DNA from: Archegozetes longisetosus
Lineage: Eukaryota; Arthropoda; Arachnida; Sarcoptiformes; Trhypochthoniidae
Assembly (NCBI GenBank): GCA_018873245.2
Contig: JAEMBT020000001.1
Coordinates: 9,706,220-9,770,219 of the forward strand
DNA length: 64,000 nt
Reading direction: 5' to 3'
Part shown: piece after piece, positions 1-11,694 of the stretch
Layout of the letters: each line of letters opens with the position of its first letter
How positions within the stretch are numbered: position 1 is the first letter of the stretch
Notes under the pieces: model-generated
Told to the model about the DNA's origin: nothing
What the model saw: the letters and a program-made list of their open reading frames with translations, nothing else
Databases searched by the model: none
Made by a program: the position numbers and the translations under genes

Positions 1-16
1 TGAAAATAAAGAGAAG

Positions 17-1095
17 ATGGACTTAATCAAAAGCAAATCCATTAATCATCAAACGACATCAATTAGAAAATCATATGCGGAAATATTAAAAACAACTAAA
101 ATGAGTAAAGAAAGCGAAATAAAAACAAAGCATGTAATAACAATCTATCCGATTAATGATAATCTCGACTCAAACAATCTGAAAAACGAATTGAAAAGCA
201 ATTTAAAAATAAATAAAATAGGTCCTATAGGTATCAACAATATTAAAAATATAAGAAATAATGGTATCAAAATAGAATTTAACTCCAGAAATGAATGCGA
301 ACTATTAGAAAATGAAATCAATAATAATAGTAAACTTAACAATTTATGCAAAGCGATAATGCCAATGAAAAAGTTACCAAAATTAATTACAGTCTGACCC
401 GGCTATTGGCAACTCGATTAAAGGCAACCCCAGTTGTTAGCAAGTAATTTATTCGGTACCAACTAATCCAATCATATGTTAAAGAGTTCGGATATAGGCA
501 AACCCAGTTATAGGCAACTTATATTTTACGCACCGACCAGTTGTCTATAACCGGGTCAGACTGTATTTATAATGTACTAAAAGATGTTGACAATGATTTA
601 GTAATTGATTCAATAGTTAACCAGAACTTGGCAATAAAAAACTATTTAGAAGATAAGCAAATAGAAGAGATCAAATCAAAGTTTAATATTAAATCGAAAA
701 ATGACAAACTAAAACATTGCATAATTGAAGTTTCACCAGAACTTCGAAAGTTGATAATTAGCTGTCAGAAATTAAGTGCTCAATGGTCTGTTTGTGCTGT
801 AAAAGACTTCATTCCGATCGTTCGGTGTTTCAATTGTCAGGGATTTGGACATATAAGTAGCAAATGTAACAATGAGGAAACGTGCTCTACTTGCTCTGGA
901 ACTAATCACGCACATAATGAATGTACTACTAATACGCAATATAAATCATGTATTAATTGTAAGAAATATAATGCAAAAATCGTGAACTCAAATGTGAATA
1001 AAGTAGACGAAAGACATGACGCACACTATAAGATCTGTCCATCTCTAATACATATTCGAAGCTTAATTCAGTCCAAAATAGACTATGGATTGTAA
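17..1095 (+). pseudogene. LINE ORF1, gag-like zinc-knuckle protein, split by a MITE
   Basis: This is the nucleic-acid-binding ORF1 protein of the LINE. The first part (17 to about 389) is a lysine- and asparagine-rich N-terminal region. The second part (about 566-1095) carries a CCHC knuckle, CFNCQGFGHISSKC, followed by another cysteine-rich motif (CSTCSGTNHAHNEC), as in ORF1 of R1-type elements. The two parts are in different frames only because of the 174-bp insertion at 390-563 and its duplicated TA: 176 bp have been added, which accounts exactly for the frame change. Apart from that insertion ORF1 looks open. It overlaps the ORF2 start at 1085 by 11 bp, the usual LINE arrangement. Confidence 0.85.
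390..563. mobile_element. 174-bp Tc1/mariner-type MITE inserted in LINE ORF1
   Basis: The terminal inverted repeats begin CAGTCTGACCCGG and extend about 24 bp with three mismatches (GGCTATTGGCAAC against GGTTATAGACAAC). The element is flanked by TA at 388-389 and 564-565, the target duplication of Tc1/mariner transposons. Internal motifs of the type CCCAGTT(G/A)T(T/A)GGCAA recur, so the element is nearly palindromic throughout. It has no coding capacity. It must be younger than the LINE copy it interrupts. Confidence 0.85.
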
Positions 1096-4000
1096 TAACT
1101 CATCAAACATTAGTGAAAGGATTAAACTATTGCAAATCAGTTTACAAAAATGTATGCGTGCGACAGACTCGTTAGTTGAATATGCCAAAAACAACAATAT
1201 CGATATCTTATTAGTACAGGAGCCATACTGGGTAGACAACAAAATAGCGTTATTTCCGTTAAGATATGATATTTTACAGCATAAAACTCACCAAAAATAA
1301 CAATATTACCACAATGTTTTTAGAAAATTATTCAAATGAACATATTATTTGGTCAGTTGTCACTTATTGCAATGAAAATATTCACATTTGCTCAGCATAT
1401 ATGCCGCTTTCGAAGCCTGTCAATGAAATACTGACTCATTGTATCAAACAATCAAAGAAATTAAGCCAAAAGATTTATTAATTAGCTGTGACTCCAATGC
1501 AAAATCGAATTTGTGGTACAGCAGAACAAATAATAGGAGAGGAGATGAGATGCTTCGTTTCATTTTACAGAATGACTTAACAATAATGAACAACTAAATA
1601 GCCCCAACATTTTTCACAGTTAACGGTCAATCTCACATTGACTTAACACTAACAAACATGAACTCCGACGTAGTTGATAACTGGATGCTTCTAGATGTTG
1701 AAACTAATTCAGATCACTGCTACATTACGTTTTATATATGTAAATCTCATAGTTACTCTAGAAACTATATACTCAACTCAATAACGGTACACGACAATGA
1801 CCTACTACTCAAGCAAAACAATAAAAGGTTTAATTATAACAAAATAAATATTGATTTGTTTGAGTCCGAAATAAAACCAAAGTTATTGATTTTTGATGAG
1901 AATATAACAAATTGAACTTAAAACGGAATTAGATAGTACAATAGAAGATTTTACAAAACAAATCATATAAGTTTGTGATAAGGCAATACCAACAATGAAA
2001 CACAATAGAAAATCAAATGCAAGGTGGAGTCAAGAGCTGACTAATAAAAAGAAAATAGTCAACAAATTAAGACGAAAACTTCAAAAATGTAAAAATGATT
2101 CATTAAGAGAAGTTAGAAAACACTTATATTACTACGAAAAAATAGAGTATCAAAAATTAATCAAAAGATCTAAATTTGAAAGTTGGAAAAATTTTGTTTT
2201 GAGTCTCAATCATGGGGTTTACCTTATAAAATATCATTTAACAAATTAAAAAAGGATATTTCAATCCCAAACTTCAAACTTAATGACAACAACTTTTCAC
2301 AATCGCCTCAACAGTCACTTGATTATGCTCTTAACCGTATTTTCGAAAATGACAACCCACTAAATGACACATCATTTCACACTCAGATCAGGGACTTAGT
2401 CAAAATCCCTATACAGACCCAAAATGACACAATCACCTCGTCAGAAGTCTCACTGGTTATTGATAATCTGAAAAAACGCAAAACTCCTGGTCTGGATCTA
2501 ATAAGCAACGAAATAATACAGAAAATTCATGAAATAAATCTTAATTTATTCAAGAATTTATACAAGTGCCTGGAATTTTAAAAAACAAATCGAAACCAAA
2601 AATATTAATAACTACAGACCTATTTCGTTGTTACCAAATATGGGGAAAATTTTAGAAAAACTAATAATTGACAGAATTAATTATTATATGCACAGCAATG
2701 GTCTACTATCTAATAAACAGTTTGGGTTTACCCCACAAAAATCAACTCAACAAGCAATCGGTTATGTCATAAATAAAGCCAAAAATCAACTTAAATTGAA
2801 AGAGTTCTTACTAATTATATCACTTGACATCAGAAGTACTTTCGACAATGCCTCTTGGACATACATTTTATACCAACGAATGCAAAAAGAATGCCCAAAA
2901 AACTTATTTAATCTAATCAAAAGCTATTGTCACAATTATTTTTGTGACTTGGGATCTCATTGAGAATGAAAAAATCGATCTAAGTTTTTGTGTAGAGTTT
3001 TTCATTTAGTGTGACTTTTCTAGTGTAGAGATTTGAAATCAGGGACCTCGATGTAAGATTCCAAATCCCTTTTACCTAATTCCCTATCCAAGAGTCTGGC
3101 TGGACTCGATAGAGAAAATCATGTGTACCTATTATGCATTAAAGAAAGTTTAACAACTTTACATATCACTTACCTAAGGTGCAAATAAAGTTGATAGAAA
3201 TGAAGAAAACGATTGTCTATTTTACAAGAATTTTATTATGCATAACGTGGAGTTACAAAGCATAACTGAGATATTAATGAAGGTTGTCTATCTCTCCCTC
3301 TCTTCTGACTCTCTCTAAGACTGTCCCTTTATATGCTTTTTTTGGTTTCTCACGTTTTTCTAAATTTAAAACTGAAGCTACACTTTTTGTTTGTTTATTT
3401 ATACTAAAGTTAAATTATACTATATTGGGTCATTTCAAAGAGATAGTCATTACAGAAAATGTTATAAATCATTGAACTTTTTAGGAGCTAATTACAAAAA
3501 AGTGTTAGTGCTAAGCCTTTTCAAACTAATAACTAAGCCATTTTAGTATTCTATGTTTGTTATAAATAAATAAGTTTCACACTATTTCACAGACCGAGAA
3601 GTCATCATAATTATCGGCAACATTATTTCCCGTAAATTCGTAAATAAAGGATATGGACAAGGTTCGGCATTAGCCCCAGGGCTCTGGATCATATTATTTG
3701 ATGAACTTTTAAAATTAGAATTGCCACAAAACAGAGAACTTTGTGGATATTGTGATGACACACTTTCTCTGATATGGGGTAAAGATATTAGCGTAATTGA
3801 AGAAAAGGCTAATAATATTTTACAGAAAATTTATGGTTGGGGAAAGAAAGCCAAACTAACATTTAATCCAACCAAATCAACTTCAGTATTAATCACAAAT
3901 AAGCGTAATTATCAAACACCGAAAATTTTAATGCACGGCACTGAAATAAAAATAGAAAAGAATATAAAATATTTAGGTGTAGTAATTGACTCCAAACTCT

Positions 4001-4488
4001 ACTTTAATGATCATCTGAACTAATATATACTGCAGCAATAGAACCGATAGTTTTATATTGCTCTTCACACTGGGCCCAAAATTTGAACAAAAAGAAAATT
4101 GCTAAATTAAGAAAAATGCAGACTTATAGCAATGAAAATAACAAAGTCTTACAGAATCATTTCATTCGAAGCAGTCACTACAATAGCTGGTATTACTCCA
4201 ATTGATATTAGAATTCAAGAAAACAATAAAATACAAGCCATCAAATATAATCAAAACCTGATAATTGACGGACTAATAAGCGATTCATTAGAAAGAAATT
4301 TTTGGTTAAAAATTACTGCCACATCCGTCTAACAATACATCAATTCAACTAATAAATAGTGAAAGTCTAGTGCAATCGCTAGATTATAAAGTGTTTACTG
4401 ATGGCTCAAAGTGCGAGAATAGTGTTGGCTCAGCTTTTTTAGTGATACAAAACGATGAAGAAATCTTTAAAAATATAGAAAGTAAATA
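1085..4488 (+). pseudogene. LINE ORF2: endonuclease, reverse transcriptase, RNase H (broken)
   Basis: Domains follow in order through shifting frames. The endonuclease starts at 1085 with VQEPYW near 1220, then a DSNAKSNLW motif near 1490 and the SDH motif near 1705. The reverse transcriptase has the KKRKTPGLDLISNEII region near 2475, then the YRPISLLPNMGKILEKLI block near 2615, with FGFTP downstream of it. After the inserted LTR come GQGSALAPGLW (about 3658) and the active site (about 3748), which reads YCDD where most LINEs have YADD. The thumb region continues to about 4020. A remnant of RNase H (VFTDGSKCENS) lies near 4392. Multiple stops and shifts make it non-functional. Confidence 0.85.
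2943..3591 (-). mobile_element. Solo LTR (reverse orientation) inserted in the LINE
   Basis: This insertion separates two adjoining parts of the reverse transcriptase (SYCHNYF before, DREVIIIIG after). In its own sense it starts TGTGAAATAG and ends GTCACA, the TG...CA form of an LTR. It is related to 42440-43165 (same start, same end and the same block AGAGTC...GGACTCGATAGA) and to the fragment at 49215-49660, which matches about 3145-3560. A clear target duplication was not found; TATTT occurs one base away from each end. No internal retroelement genes are present, so it is read as a solo LTR. Confidence 0.7.
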
Positions 4489-4643
4489 ATTAAAAAACAA
4501 TTTAGTATATGATAACTGAACTAATCTCATTTGATTGTATACTCTTATTTTTGTAATTAGCTGTTGCATAGCTTTGTGTGGGCAGCAATACTGCATGTGT
4601 GGGCGAAGGCACAAATTCAAATTTTCTTAATAAAAGACAAAAG

Positions 4644-4711
<68 letters not shown>
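4644..4711. repeat. Compound microsatellite (ACT)n-(AC)n
   Basis: About twelve ACT units run directly into about sixteen AC units. The long open frames seen across it are repeat artefacts. Confidence 0.97.
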
Positions 4712-4713
<2 letters not shown>

Positions 4714-4789
4714 TAATTCTAACTTTTGTACTAAATTTGAATATTTTATTTTGAGTGGTCCTCTTGCCACAAAGTTAATTATACAAATA

Positions 4790-4892
4790 CAGTAAAAGCT
4801 CTATAAGTTAAACACATTTGGGAGCAGTAAATCCTATCTAACTTATATAAGTGTTCAAGTTATAGAGTGTTCAACTTATAGAGGTTTTACTG
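4790..4892. mobile_element. 103-bp palindromic MITE, TA target
   Basis: The inverted ends read CAGTAAAAGCTCTATAAGTT on the left, against CAGTAAAACCTCTATAAGTT read inward from the right. TA flanks both sides (4788-4789 and 4893-4894). The form of the ends (CAGT...CTCTATAAG) resembles pogo/Tigger-like Tc1/mariner relatives; that assignment is from general knowledge of such ends. The element has no coding capacity. Confidence 0.85.
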
Positions 4893-5160
4893 TATATTGA
4901 TTCAGAAATAATCTATATTATAAACCGTTAAATGTTCTTTCTGTGTGACCACTCAAGTCCTTTTTATGCGGTCATCATAGAGTAACCAGACAGCTTTCAA
5001 TGTTTTCGATCTGATACATAGAATTGATTAAAGTGTTTTTAACCCAAAAATTATCTACTATACTATTTTTAATTTCAACGATACGCCACTTTAGCACATT
5101 CGAATGAAATACAATATCAATTAAATAAACAAAGTACTGATCTATAAAAAGTATTGCACT

Positions 5161-5631
5161 TATGGTTGCCAGATTTCAAAACTCAAACTCGAGGACAAAA
5201 TCGATTATTGAAATATTGAATTAAATATAATTTATTTCACGAAATTGAGCAAATTACAATAAACTTATAGAAGCATCATATTTCAGAGCAGACTTCGCTG
5301 CTTTAATAATTGGAACATTTGTTTTTACATATTCATAAAATGATTCACAAGACAGAAAATTTAACTTTTGTACAAATTTCAGCTTTGAATTGTTTAACTG
5401 ATAGTCTATTTCTTTCATTCCACCATAAATTTTTCATTATGTTAAAAAGTCTTTCGACGAAATCATTTCCTATTGGAATTACTAAAACAACTTCGATTAT
5501 CTTAAAATATTTTTGAAACAATATCTGTAACTCAAGGACATTTGCGTCCTTTTTTCATTTACAAGAGGACCGAGGACAGTTTACTAAATTCGAGGACAAT
5601 CCTCTAGAAAAAAGGACATCTGGCAACCATA
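5161..5631. mobile_element. hAT-type element with perfect 8-bp target duplication
   Basis: Inverted ends TATGGTTGCCAGAT are flanked by the identical 8-mer ATTGCACT at 5153-5160 and 5632-5639, which is diagnostic of hAT-superfamily insertion. Near the right end GAGGACA/AGGACA motifs recur. The minus strand between about 5250 and 5400 reads like a short protein remnant (FYEYVKTNVPIIKAAKSALK), possibly the decayed C-terminus of a transposase. The element is non-autonomous. Confidence 0.85.
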
Positions 5632-5639
5632 ATTGCACT

Positions 5640-6031
5640 ATATGCAAAAAACACACATGTAACAACCAAAACAACAAAAATAAGTAAAATAAAGTTAAAT
5701 TTTTTCAAATAAAATTTTTAGATTTCTTATTGCTTAATTGTGATTGCGCTAAATCTTGTGTTTATGATTGCATTTTCAAGAAATAAAAAGATTCACCGAC
5801 TAATAGTAAGTTATAATTATGTTTAAAATATAGTATTTAATAATAAGTACTTAGATTTAAGTTTGAGATAGAGACAAAGACTGAAACCGAGAAACCTCTA
5901 TTCAAAGAACTATTGGTTGAATAAAGTTTTAGATTCTATTTTACAAGTTTTTAAAGGTCTTTAATTTTTATGATCCTAATAACAGGCTTTTGCTCCTATT
6001 TCTAGCTCGTTAATTATAATTTGATTAACGA
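5640..6031. other. Intergenic, AT-rich
   Basis: No recognisable gene or repeat. This is the 3' flank of the DEG/ENaC gene on the minus strand. Confidence 0.6.
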
Positions 6032-7276
6032 TTAACCCTTGTGCAAATTTGCTAGAAATCGAACTCTGGAATTAAGGATCATAACTGAATTTTTATAAAT
6101 TATGACCTGAATAAAATTTTTAACAATGAACTGACAGACATCGGTTAACATGACAACTGAGAAACCAAACCACAGACTTATAATACTTGCGATAAAACAT
6201 AAGAATTCTTCAAAATGAATTTTAGCCGAATGCCTGATTATTGTGTTTGGTATTGTGGGGGAGTTTAAAGTAATATAAAAATCTCCAAAGCCGTTTCTTC
6301 TTATTCTTGCTTCATCAAAATAGAAATACTCTTTATAACAATCTTTAAGATGTCCACAAGATTTGTCGCATATCTTAGAAATCTTCAAATCTAAACTCAA
6401 ATCAATTCGATTATCTATTGTGAGATTGCTGTTTTTATCGTAATTCAGATAATTTCCAAGATGTTTCTTATTGTCATTCAAATAATTATTTAGTTTACAT
6501 TTAGTAATACAATCATATCTCGATTGATAGCCTAAATAACTGTAATCAAGACATGCTGTCTTATAAGGCTTGGGCATTAGTTTTACAATAGTTTTTCTAT
6601 ACTCAATAAAACTAAGTTCATTTTTATTGATAGGTATACTAATAAATCCACTGTCAAATTCATCTCTAATCGGTTCTTTCCTTTTATGTAAATGCCATAA
6701 AATGAAGTTATAATTAAACGGAATCTTTATCATAATTAAAACACTGCCTCCATTTCTAGTGCTTACGTCATAATTGATTAAATATCTCTCATCTGATTCT
6801 CCATTAATTTGTGAAAATAATGTTAAACAATAATATAAATAACTTATAGAATATCTATAGTCAGATATTCGTTCACAATTCACATAGTCTCCAGAATCAT
6901 TGAATATATTGGGCCTCATAACCAAACAGCCGTTACCGATAATTTCTTTCGGTGGCTGTAAAACTTCGTGTTGTTCACGTATCGGTATTTTATTTAAATA
7001 TTGCATTATTTTATCCGTTTTCTCGTAACCTTTCATATTTTTCATATCACTAGGAAAAATTTTTAATAAATATTCTTTTCTAATTAGAAAAGATTTATCA
7101 ACACAAATAGTAATAGCAGGTAATGAAATTGTGACTTCATTCTCATATCTGACGTCAGTAATCGTCTCGTATGAAAAATAAATAACACTTATATCATAAA
7201 TATTTAAAATACATCCAATTAAACAAATTACAATAAATACATAACGAACTATTTTATCCATTTTCGGTCCAAACAT
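6032..7276 (-). CDS. DEG/ENaC family sodium channel subunit
   Basis: This single-exon gene of 414 codons encodes an amiloride-type cation channel subunit of the plasma membrane. The topology is that of the family: a short cytosolic N-terminus; TM1 at about residues 9-33 (YVFIVICLIGCILNIYDI); the post-TM1 motif SLPAITIC at about 50-57 (family FPAVTIC); a cysteine-containing extracellular domain including CLDYSYLGYQSRYDC; and TM2 near the C-terminus. The pore signature SLWFGFSVVML corresponds to the family's GLFLGxSxLS. The protein is short for the family (often 500 or more residues), mostly in the extracellular domain, and the acidic residue after TM2 is Asp. It is a paralogue of the gene at 29779-31085. 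The role could be chemosensory, mechanosensory or neuronal; the sequence does not say which. Confidence 0.85.
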   Translation of the reverse strand: MFGPKMDKIVRYVFIVICLIGCILNIYDISVIYFSYETITDVRYENEVTISLPAITICVDKSFLIRKEYLLKIFPSDMKNMKGYEKTDKIMQYLNKIPIREQHEVLQPPKEIIGNGCLVMRPNIFNDSGDYVNCERISDYRYSISYLYYCLTLFSQINGESDERYLINYDVSTRNGGSVLIMIKIPFNYNFILWHLHKRKEPIRDEFDSGFISIPINKNELSFIEYRKTIVKLMPKPYKTACLDYSYLGYQSRYDCITKCKLNNYLNDNKKHLGNYLNYDKNSNLTIDNRIDLSLDLKISKICDKSCGHLKDCYKEYFYFDEARIRRNGFGDFYITLNSPTIPNTIIRHSAKIHFEEFLCFIASIISLWFGFSVVMLTDVCQFIVKNFIQVIIYKNSVMILNSRVRFLANLHKG

Positions 7277-8128
7277 CTTTACTAAATTTAAGTTAAAGTT
7301 TATTTTATTATAAATCTGTTGTAAATCTCGCTAGCTTCTAGTTTTAATTTTACGCAAATCCATTTTGTACTCGTTGCTTAAACTGATATTTTCTCTTACT
7401 GTTAATTAAACAGCAAAATATCTGTTATGTGAATATTTGGTTACACTTTTTCATTACATTAATGGCTCATTTACTTGATAACATTTCGATTATAACACAA
7501 ATAAAAATGAGTCTATCATGGAATAAAATATATAGTGTTTACAGCTTTTATGTTTATTCAGTTTATAGTTATTCGTTTAAGTGAATTTTCTTTATATCAA
7601 ATCCAGACAAAAGATCAGCTTACTTTTACTATATTCTATGATATATCTCCATTATGTTGATTAACTTTTCTATAAGTAAATAATAAGTGCCATTACGCTA
7701 TTGATTATTAGTTTATAATTTTGTGGAAAAATCTATAAATCGCTCATCTCTATTTCACTAGATTTTGAATATTTAGAAACATGGAACACTTGTAATGAGG
7801 TTCTTCTTTGTAGTTATTTGGTACTAAGATAATGGGCAAATGGAAATTTTACAGTGTCTTAAATTGAATGTTACATCAATTTATGTTAACTAAATGCTAT
7901 TAACCTGTCAAAGTTATAGAATCACTTTATTTAAAATTTGACTATACCATCAAAATGAAAATAAAGAAAAATTAAAACCCAACTTTCAATTTATTCGATT
8001 AATATTATTTTCTATAACTCGAGTAAGTTTTTTGTTCAGAATTATGTATCAAATGTTTTTATAAAATATTACTTTTCAAGTAAACAATGTAAAAATGTCA
8101 CCTCAAAACTTATAATTAAATATAATGA
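7277..8128. other. Intergenic between DEG/ENaC and carboxylesterase
   Basis: No gene or repeat recognised. Because both flanking genes are on the minus strand, it contains the promoter side of the channel gene and the 3' flank of the esterase. No promoter motif stands out. Confidence 0.5.
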
Positions 8129-10373
8129 TCAGAACTGTTGAGTTAAAATATAATTCCAAAAGTTGATACAATTATTTATGACACCTGGAAAGTAGCCGTC
8201 ATTGCCTTTATATCTATTTTTAAATATTCTTCCATGGCGAAGTGGGTGTGGATTCAATTCCACATAAGATAAAATGACATTGCCATTACATGTAGATCTA
8301 TATTCTGGCCAATGTCTACCTTTTGCAGTTGGAGGTGTTCTATTGATTAAAATTAGTTTTTTATGATTAAATAAATGAAATTTCGGACATTAAATAAATC
8401 ATATGCAATTGAATTAAGACAAACTAAATTCTAGCCATTTATATTGGTTTTATAGATGCAGTGTAATTGATTGTGAGTGCGAATATTTTGAGATTTCATA
8501 TAGAAAACGCTCGACTTAAAGTGTCACATTTAATTACGGTATTAGCACTTGAATATTAGACTTATTCTCAAGTTTAATACATTATCTTTTTTCCTAAATT
8601 ACTTTCCTAATTCGAATCACAAACTAAGAATTTTTTCAAATTTCAAGTTTTTAACCTGCAAAGAGGTTAACTTTTTAAAAAGAAATAAAATGTATAACAA
8701 ACCCTTTTTTGGCGAAATAAGTCCACGTCTTTAGATATATTTGGCTCATCAATTTATCATCAGTCGTCCAATTATTGAACTTCTCAGACAAAGGCCTGCC
8801 AAAAGCTAGTGGCAGGTCATCAGAATGTGTGACATTAGCCCATACACTCTTATAAGCAATGGATTTTGAATTGGCATAAGTCAGTCTGTACTGATATATC
8901 TTCCCCTTAAATTTGGAGTGTTTTACAAGTTTAGCGCCGAATAAAACTGTTGGACAAGTTATGACTGCGTCACCGTATGCGTGAACTGCTGAACGTCTCA
9001 ACGAATTCTGAAGCAACGTTGACTCAGAGTCAGGAAACGATACTGTATATGCTGTCGCTATCATATCGCTTATTATATTGTTAGAATTGAATAATTTTAG
9101 GTCACTATAGACTATTCTTTTGCTTATGTTAGAAATCAAAGGGATTTGTGGATTGTATCGACCACTCAGTCCGAATCTGCTGTCAATATCGGCTGCGAAT
9201 GATAGACCTTCCATTTCATTGTGTCCAGAAAGGAGTTTGATGTCTGTTTTGAAATCTCCATCTCTTATATGTTTATCCACGTCTTTGGGAAGAAATTCAT
9301 CGTTGAATATAGGTTTAAACGTCACTATTTCTCTAACTACATCTAAATATTGTAAAGTTTGTGCATAATTCAGTTCTTTTGCGCTTTTGTTTTTTAGACA
9401 CTGAACCCATTGTTCATCATTAATACATGCATTTGTTAGGAAAAATTTCGGATTTTTAGCGAAGTTTCTTGAAAAATTGAGAGCAGATTCTCTATCTAGT
9501 AATAATTGTCTTAAATATGTCGAGCCTTTAGAAATAAATTACAAAAAGTTCTTAAGTATTGTTACTGAATGTTAGATATCTCAGACCTGATTGCATAATA
9601 GCTTTTTTGAACCAATTTCTAGTTATAGGAGATATAATATGACTGCTAACAGAAATACTGCCCGCGCTCGCACCAAAAATAGTTATGTCATTAGGATTTC
9701 CACCAAATGCTCTGATGTTGTGTTTAGTCCAATTCAAAGCCATCGCTTGATCCCAATAACCCATATTTCCGGGCGCGTCATCACTATTGCTGAATAAGTA
9801 TCCGAAGACGCCCAAGCGATAATTTGCAGTCACTACCACAACATCATTCAAAGCTAATTGTGTCCCGTCATAGATATTGAATCCATTGTCTAATTTAGTG
9901 GCTGATCCTTCAAAGAACGCGCCGCCGTGAATCCAGAACATAACTGATAAATTCATACATGTTTTTAAACTTGGAGTCCAGATATTCAAATAAAGACAGT
10001 CTTCGCTCATAACTGATGTATTGGTTGGTTGAATGCATTGTGGTTTGATATCAGATGCGGCGTAAGTTCCGTCCCATTTATTTTTAGGCAATGGTTTTTT
10101 AAATCTCAATTGTCCGACAGGAGACTCGGCGAATGGAATGCCCTTACATTTAAATTTTTGAGAGAAGTTTGTGAAAATTCATTGTAATTATATATGAATT
10201 ATGCGTTTTAGTGATCTTCACATTACCATAAAAGTATGTATAGTTTTACCATTCATGTGTAAGGACCTTCCTTCAACAATACCATTATTTGTGTTGACTT
10301 GAGGATGCGTTGAAGATTGAGCTAATATGTAATGCAACAAAAATTCCAAACAGCAAATTATGTGAAAGAGCAT
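8129..10373 (-). CDS. Secreted carboxyl/cholinesterase, four exons, apparently intact
   Basis: This alpha/beta-hydrolase of the carboxyl/cholinesterase family hydrolyses ester bonds and is often linked to detoxification in arthropods. Exons are 10373-10227, 10142-9566, 9525-8703 and 8339-8129. All phases agree (0, 1, 2) and give 585 residues ending TGA. Residues 1-18 form a signal peptide (MLFHIICCLEFLLHYILA). Family motifs follow: GIPFAESPVGQLRF at 50, EDCLYLNIW near 97, oxyanion HGG at 121-123 and the nucleophile elbow GASAG with Ser208. The acid is probably Glu347 (GHNEMEG) and the base His475 (THSDDLPL). The C-terminus has the typical WPEYRS and FW motifs. No C-terminal membrane segment is seen, so it is probably secreted. 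The second intron is only 40 nt. A substrate cannot be assigned. Confidence 0.9.
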
Positions 10374-11694
10374 GATTCCTCAATTATATTTTCTTTGTTA
10401 AATAGGAGTCCAATTTTATAGACTATCACGAACTAAAGAAAAACAATTAATAAGACTTAATAACCAATGAATCTTTTTGGTAAAACTATTCGTCTCTTGA
10501 AAACACCTGTTTGTCGAAATTGAACAATGAAAACAAATGCAACTAAATTGTATGACGTATGAATTGATGCATCGTCAACAGTGTGTCTAACAATCAGTAT
10601 GTTTATCATTTAATTACGGGTCATTTTTAGACAATGTAAAGAATATTAAATATTTCATTCGTGCTCAATTAGATGTAAAAATGATCATGACCTTCAATTG
10701 AATCAGAACATATTTTATGTAATTTCACAACTTATTCACAAACAATACAAAATTGAATAACTGTCTGAGCCATGAACGACTTCTACACATTTCAAGTTTT
10801 TATAAATCTTGGGCATTTGCGGCATTACCTTAAAAGAAATTAAATATTTCACTGAAGTTTGGTAATATCAAAATAATACTTAATAAAATTTTTAAGATAA
10901 GCCTGCGCTATATATTGGGATGAATTTATGAGAAATATTTATTTCTTCTTTCAAAAAAACATAGGGTTTGTAGAAATGATTTCTAAAGTATTTCTAAAGC
11001 AAAGTCCATCATATAAAGAGAAGAACGATTACGGACTCAAATCTTACACTGAAAAATATTAAAATTGGCGTTTGCATATTTGTTTTATCTCATTAAATAA
11101 GAATTTCTAAATATATAAACAAAAAGGATTTTTAGAAGAATCAAAGATTGTAGTTAGATTTCGATTATAGATTTGAATTTCTAGTCGAAAATAATACAAA
11201 AGTTATAATTGTAAAATTCTTTCAATGAATACGCAACTAATTCAGTATTTAAAAGATTCACTTTTAATAAGAGACTGCGATCACTTGGAAAAATTATTAT
11301 TTTATTAAAGTAAACTTGATCTATTGAGAAAAAAGTCTTATAAGAAAAATGAAAATTTCAGTTGTAATTTGTTACTCAGTACTGAGTAACGTATATCTGA
11401 TTTTTCAAAATGTCACATACGTGACATACACTGAATAGGGTTTTTATATATAAAACTAGTAACCAGAATTACCACCTGTACAGTATCTTCCTGTATTGTA
11501 CAGGATTGCGCTCAGTGTACAGGTGTACAGACAGAAATTTAAAAACACAGTAATTGTACAGGATCCATGAACAGTAATGAAATTAAATCAAAATATTTTA
11601 TATTTAATTAGAAGAACAAAATTAAAATAATAATTATTTACCTTGTTTAGACTGTTTATTTCGATAACGCATCACTTATAAAGATATTTAATAG
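10374..11694. other. Intergenic with a short dispersed TGTACAGGAT motif
   Basis: No gene is recognised. Between 11473 and 11566 the motif TTGTACAGGAT and its variants occur several times in both orientations, and one more copy is near 12589. They may be ends of a decayed element that surrounds the hAT-like repeat at 11695-12284. The remainder is unremarkable AT-rich DNA. Confidence 0.4.

Larger units (their letters stand above)
1..4490 (+). mobile_element. Degenerate non-LTR retrotransposon (LINE, R1/Jockey group)
   Basis: This is a two-ORF LINE in the usual order: a zinc-knuckle ORF1, then an ORF2 with APE-type endonuclease, reverse transcriptase and a trace of RNase H. It is dead. ORF2 is cut into at least eight frames by stops and indels, a 174-bp MITE sits in ORF1 (390-563), and a solo LTR sits in the reverse transcriptase region (2943-3591). 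Motifs such as VQEPYW and DSNAKS in the endonuclease suggest the R1 or a related Jockey-group clade; the clade is an inference. The 5' end may lie outside the window. No poly(A) tail or target duplication was identified at the 3' end, where similarity fades near 4490. Confidence 0.85.

Noticed and set aside
4502..4711. Open frame rich in Cys/Val on the minus strand
   Set aside because: It is a translation of the (ACT)n-(AC)n microsatellite.
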